The notes under the pieces: generated by a model | Databases searched by the model: none | What the model was told of the DNA's origin: nothing | Seen by the model: only the letters and a program-made list of their open reading frames with translations | Shown here: positions 5,772-5,884 of the stretch, one piece after another | Numbering within the stretch: position 1 is the first letter of the stretch | Layout: each line of letters starts with the position of its first letter | DNA from: Gallicola sp. | GTDB taxonomy: Bacteria > Bacillota > Clostridia > Tissierellales > Peptoniphilaceae | Direction: 5' to 3' | Length of the DNA: 5,884 nt | Assembly: GCA_012798975.1 (NCBI GenBank) | Contig: JAAZME010000361.1 | Location: 1-5,884, forward strand | Position numbers and translations under genes: made by a program

Positions 5772-5800
5772 TTGACAAATTAAATTTGGCTTGGTATTAT
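5772..5800 (+). promoter_or_regulatory. Strong promoter for a gene beyond the right edge
   Basis: TTGACA (5772-5777) and TATTAT (5795-5800) are separated by 17 bases, and TGG directly before the -10 box gives an extended -10. It starts five bases after the aminopeptidase stop. The expected start near 5807 falls at the left arm of the inverted repeat. The controlled gene is outside the window. Confidence 0.88.
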
Positions 5801-5804
5801 GATT

Positions 5805-5826
5805 AGGCACTCGAGAGTGAGTGCCT
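5805..5826 (+). promoter_or_regulatory. CIRCE-like inverted repeat (operator and/or terminator hairpin)
   Basis: AGGCACTC (5805-5812) and GAGTGCCT (5819-5826) form a perfect 8-bp inverted repeat with a six-base centre. It sits over the start site of the preceding promoter. The HrcA operator CIRCE has arms TTAGCACTC and GAGTGCTAA around nine bases, so the GCACTC/GAGTGC cores match while the spacing is three bases shorter and an extra G is present. The repeat is also followed by TTTTAATTT, so it could end the ispE operon transcript as a weak terminator. Beyond it (5827-5884) is A-rich sequence in which I see no ribosome binding site or gene. Confidence 0.7.
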
Positions 5827-5884
5827 TTTAATTTGAAGAGATTAAAAGTTAAAAATAATAAAAACTCAAAAAAACTTCAAAAAA

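Overview
The window looks like an AT-rich chromosomal segment from an anaerobic, low-GC Firmicute, probably a clostridial lineage. The evidence is a Veg-family protein upstream of ispE (an arrangement also found in Bacillus), strong AAGGAGG-type ribosome binding sites, TTG and GTG starts, and consensus sigma-A-type promoters. Genus cannot be read from the sequence.

Left part (1-706): a short minus-strand gene for a DUF1858 CxxC redox-disulfide protein (61 aa, GTG start) has its own promoter and terminator. Divergent from it is the most notable gene in the window, a 99-codon HesB/IscA-like (A-type iron-sulfur carrier fold) gene with an in-frame TGA at codon 32. That codon falls where the family has its first metal-binding cysteine, and a bacterial SECIS-like hairpin follows it. 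I read it as a selenoprotein gene. A standard gene caller would miss it or split it.

Middle (707-1074): veg is driven by two tandem promoters, one a perfect TTGACA-17-TATAAT. It has a TTG start, a perfect palindrome touching its ribosome binding site, and a strong GAAA-loop terminator.

Right part (1075-5767): a tight four-gene operon, ispE - murI - murJ - M18 aminopeptidase, with gaps of 9, 20 and 16 bases. It starts at an extended -10 promoter. The first three genes serve cell-wall precursor supply: IspE makes isoprenoid units (the source of undecaprenyl phosphate), MurI makes D-glutamate, and MurJ flips lipid II. The aminopeptidase is a cytosolic peptide-processing enzyme whose link to the wall genes is not evident.

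Right edge (5768-5884): a strong promoter (TTGACA-17-TATTAT with extended -10) begins just after the aminopeptidase stop. An 8-bp inverted repeat resembling the CIRCE heat-shock operator sits at its start site. The last ~55 bases are A-rich, and no start codon with a convincing ribosome binding site is visible before the window ends. The gene controlled by this promoter lies outside.

All genes end in TAA or TAG, and Trp is encoded by TGG, so the in-frame TGA at 500-502 is not explained by a genome-wide recoding of TGA. No stretch over 300 bases lacks a gene.
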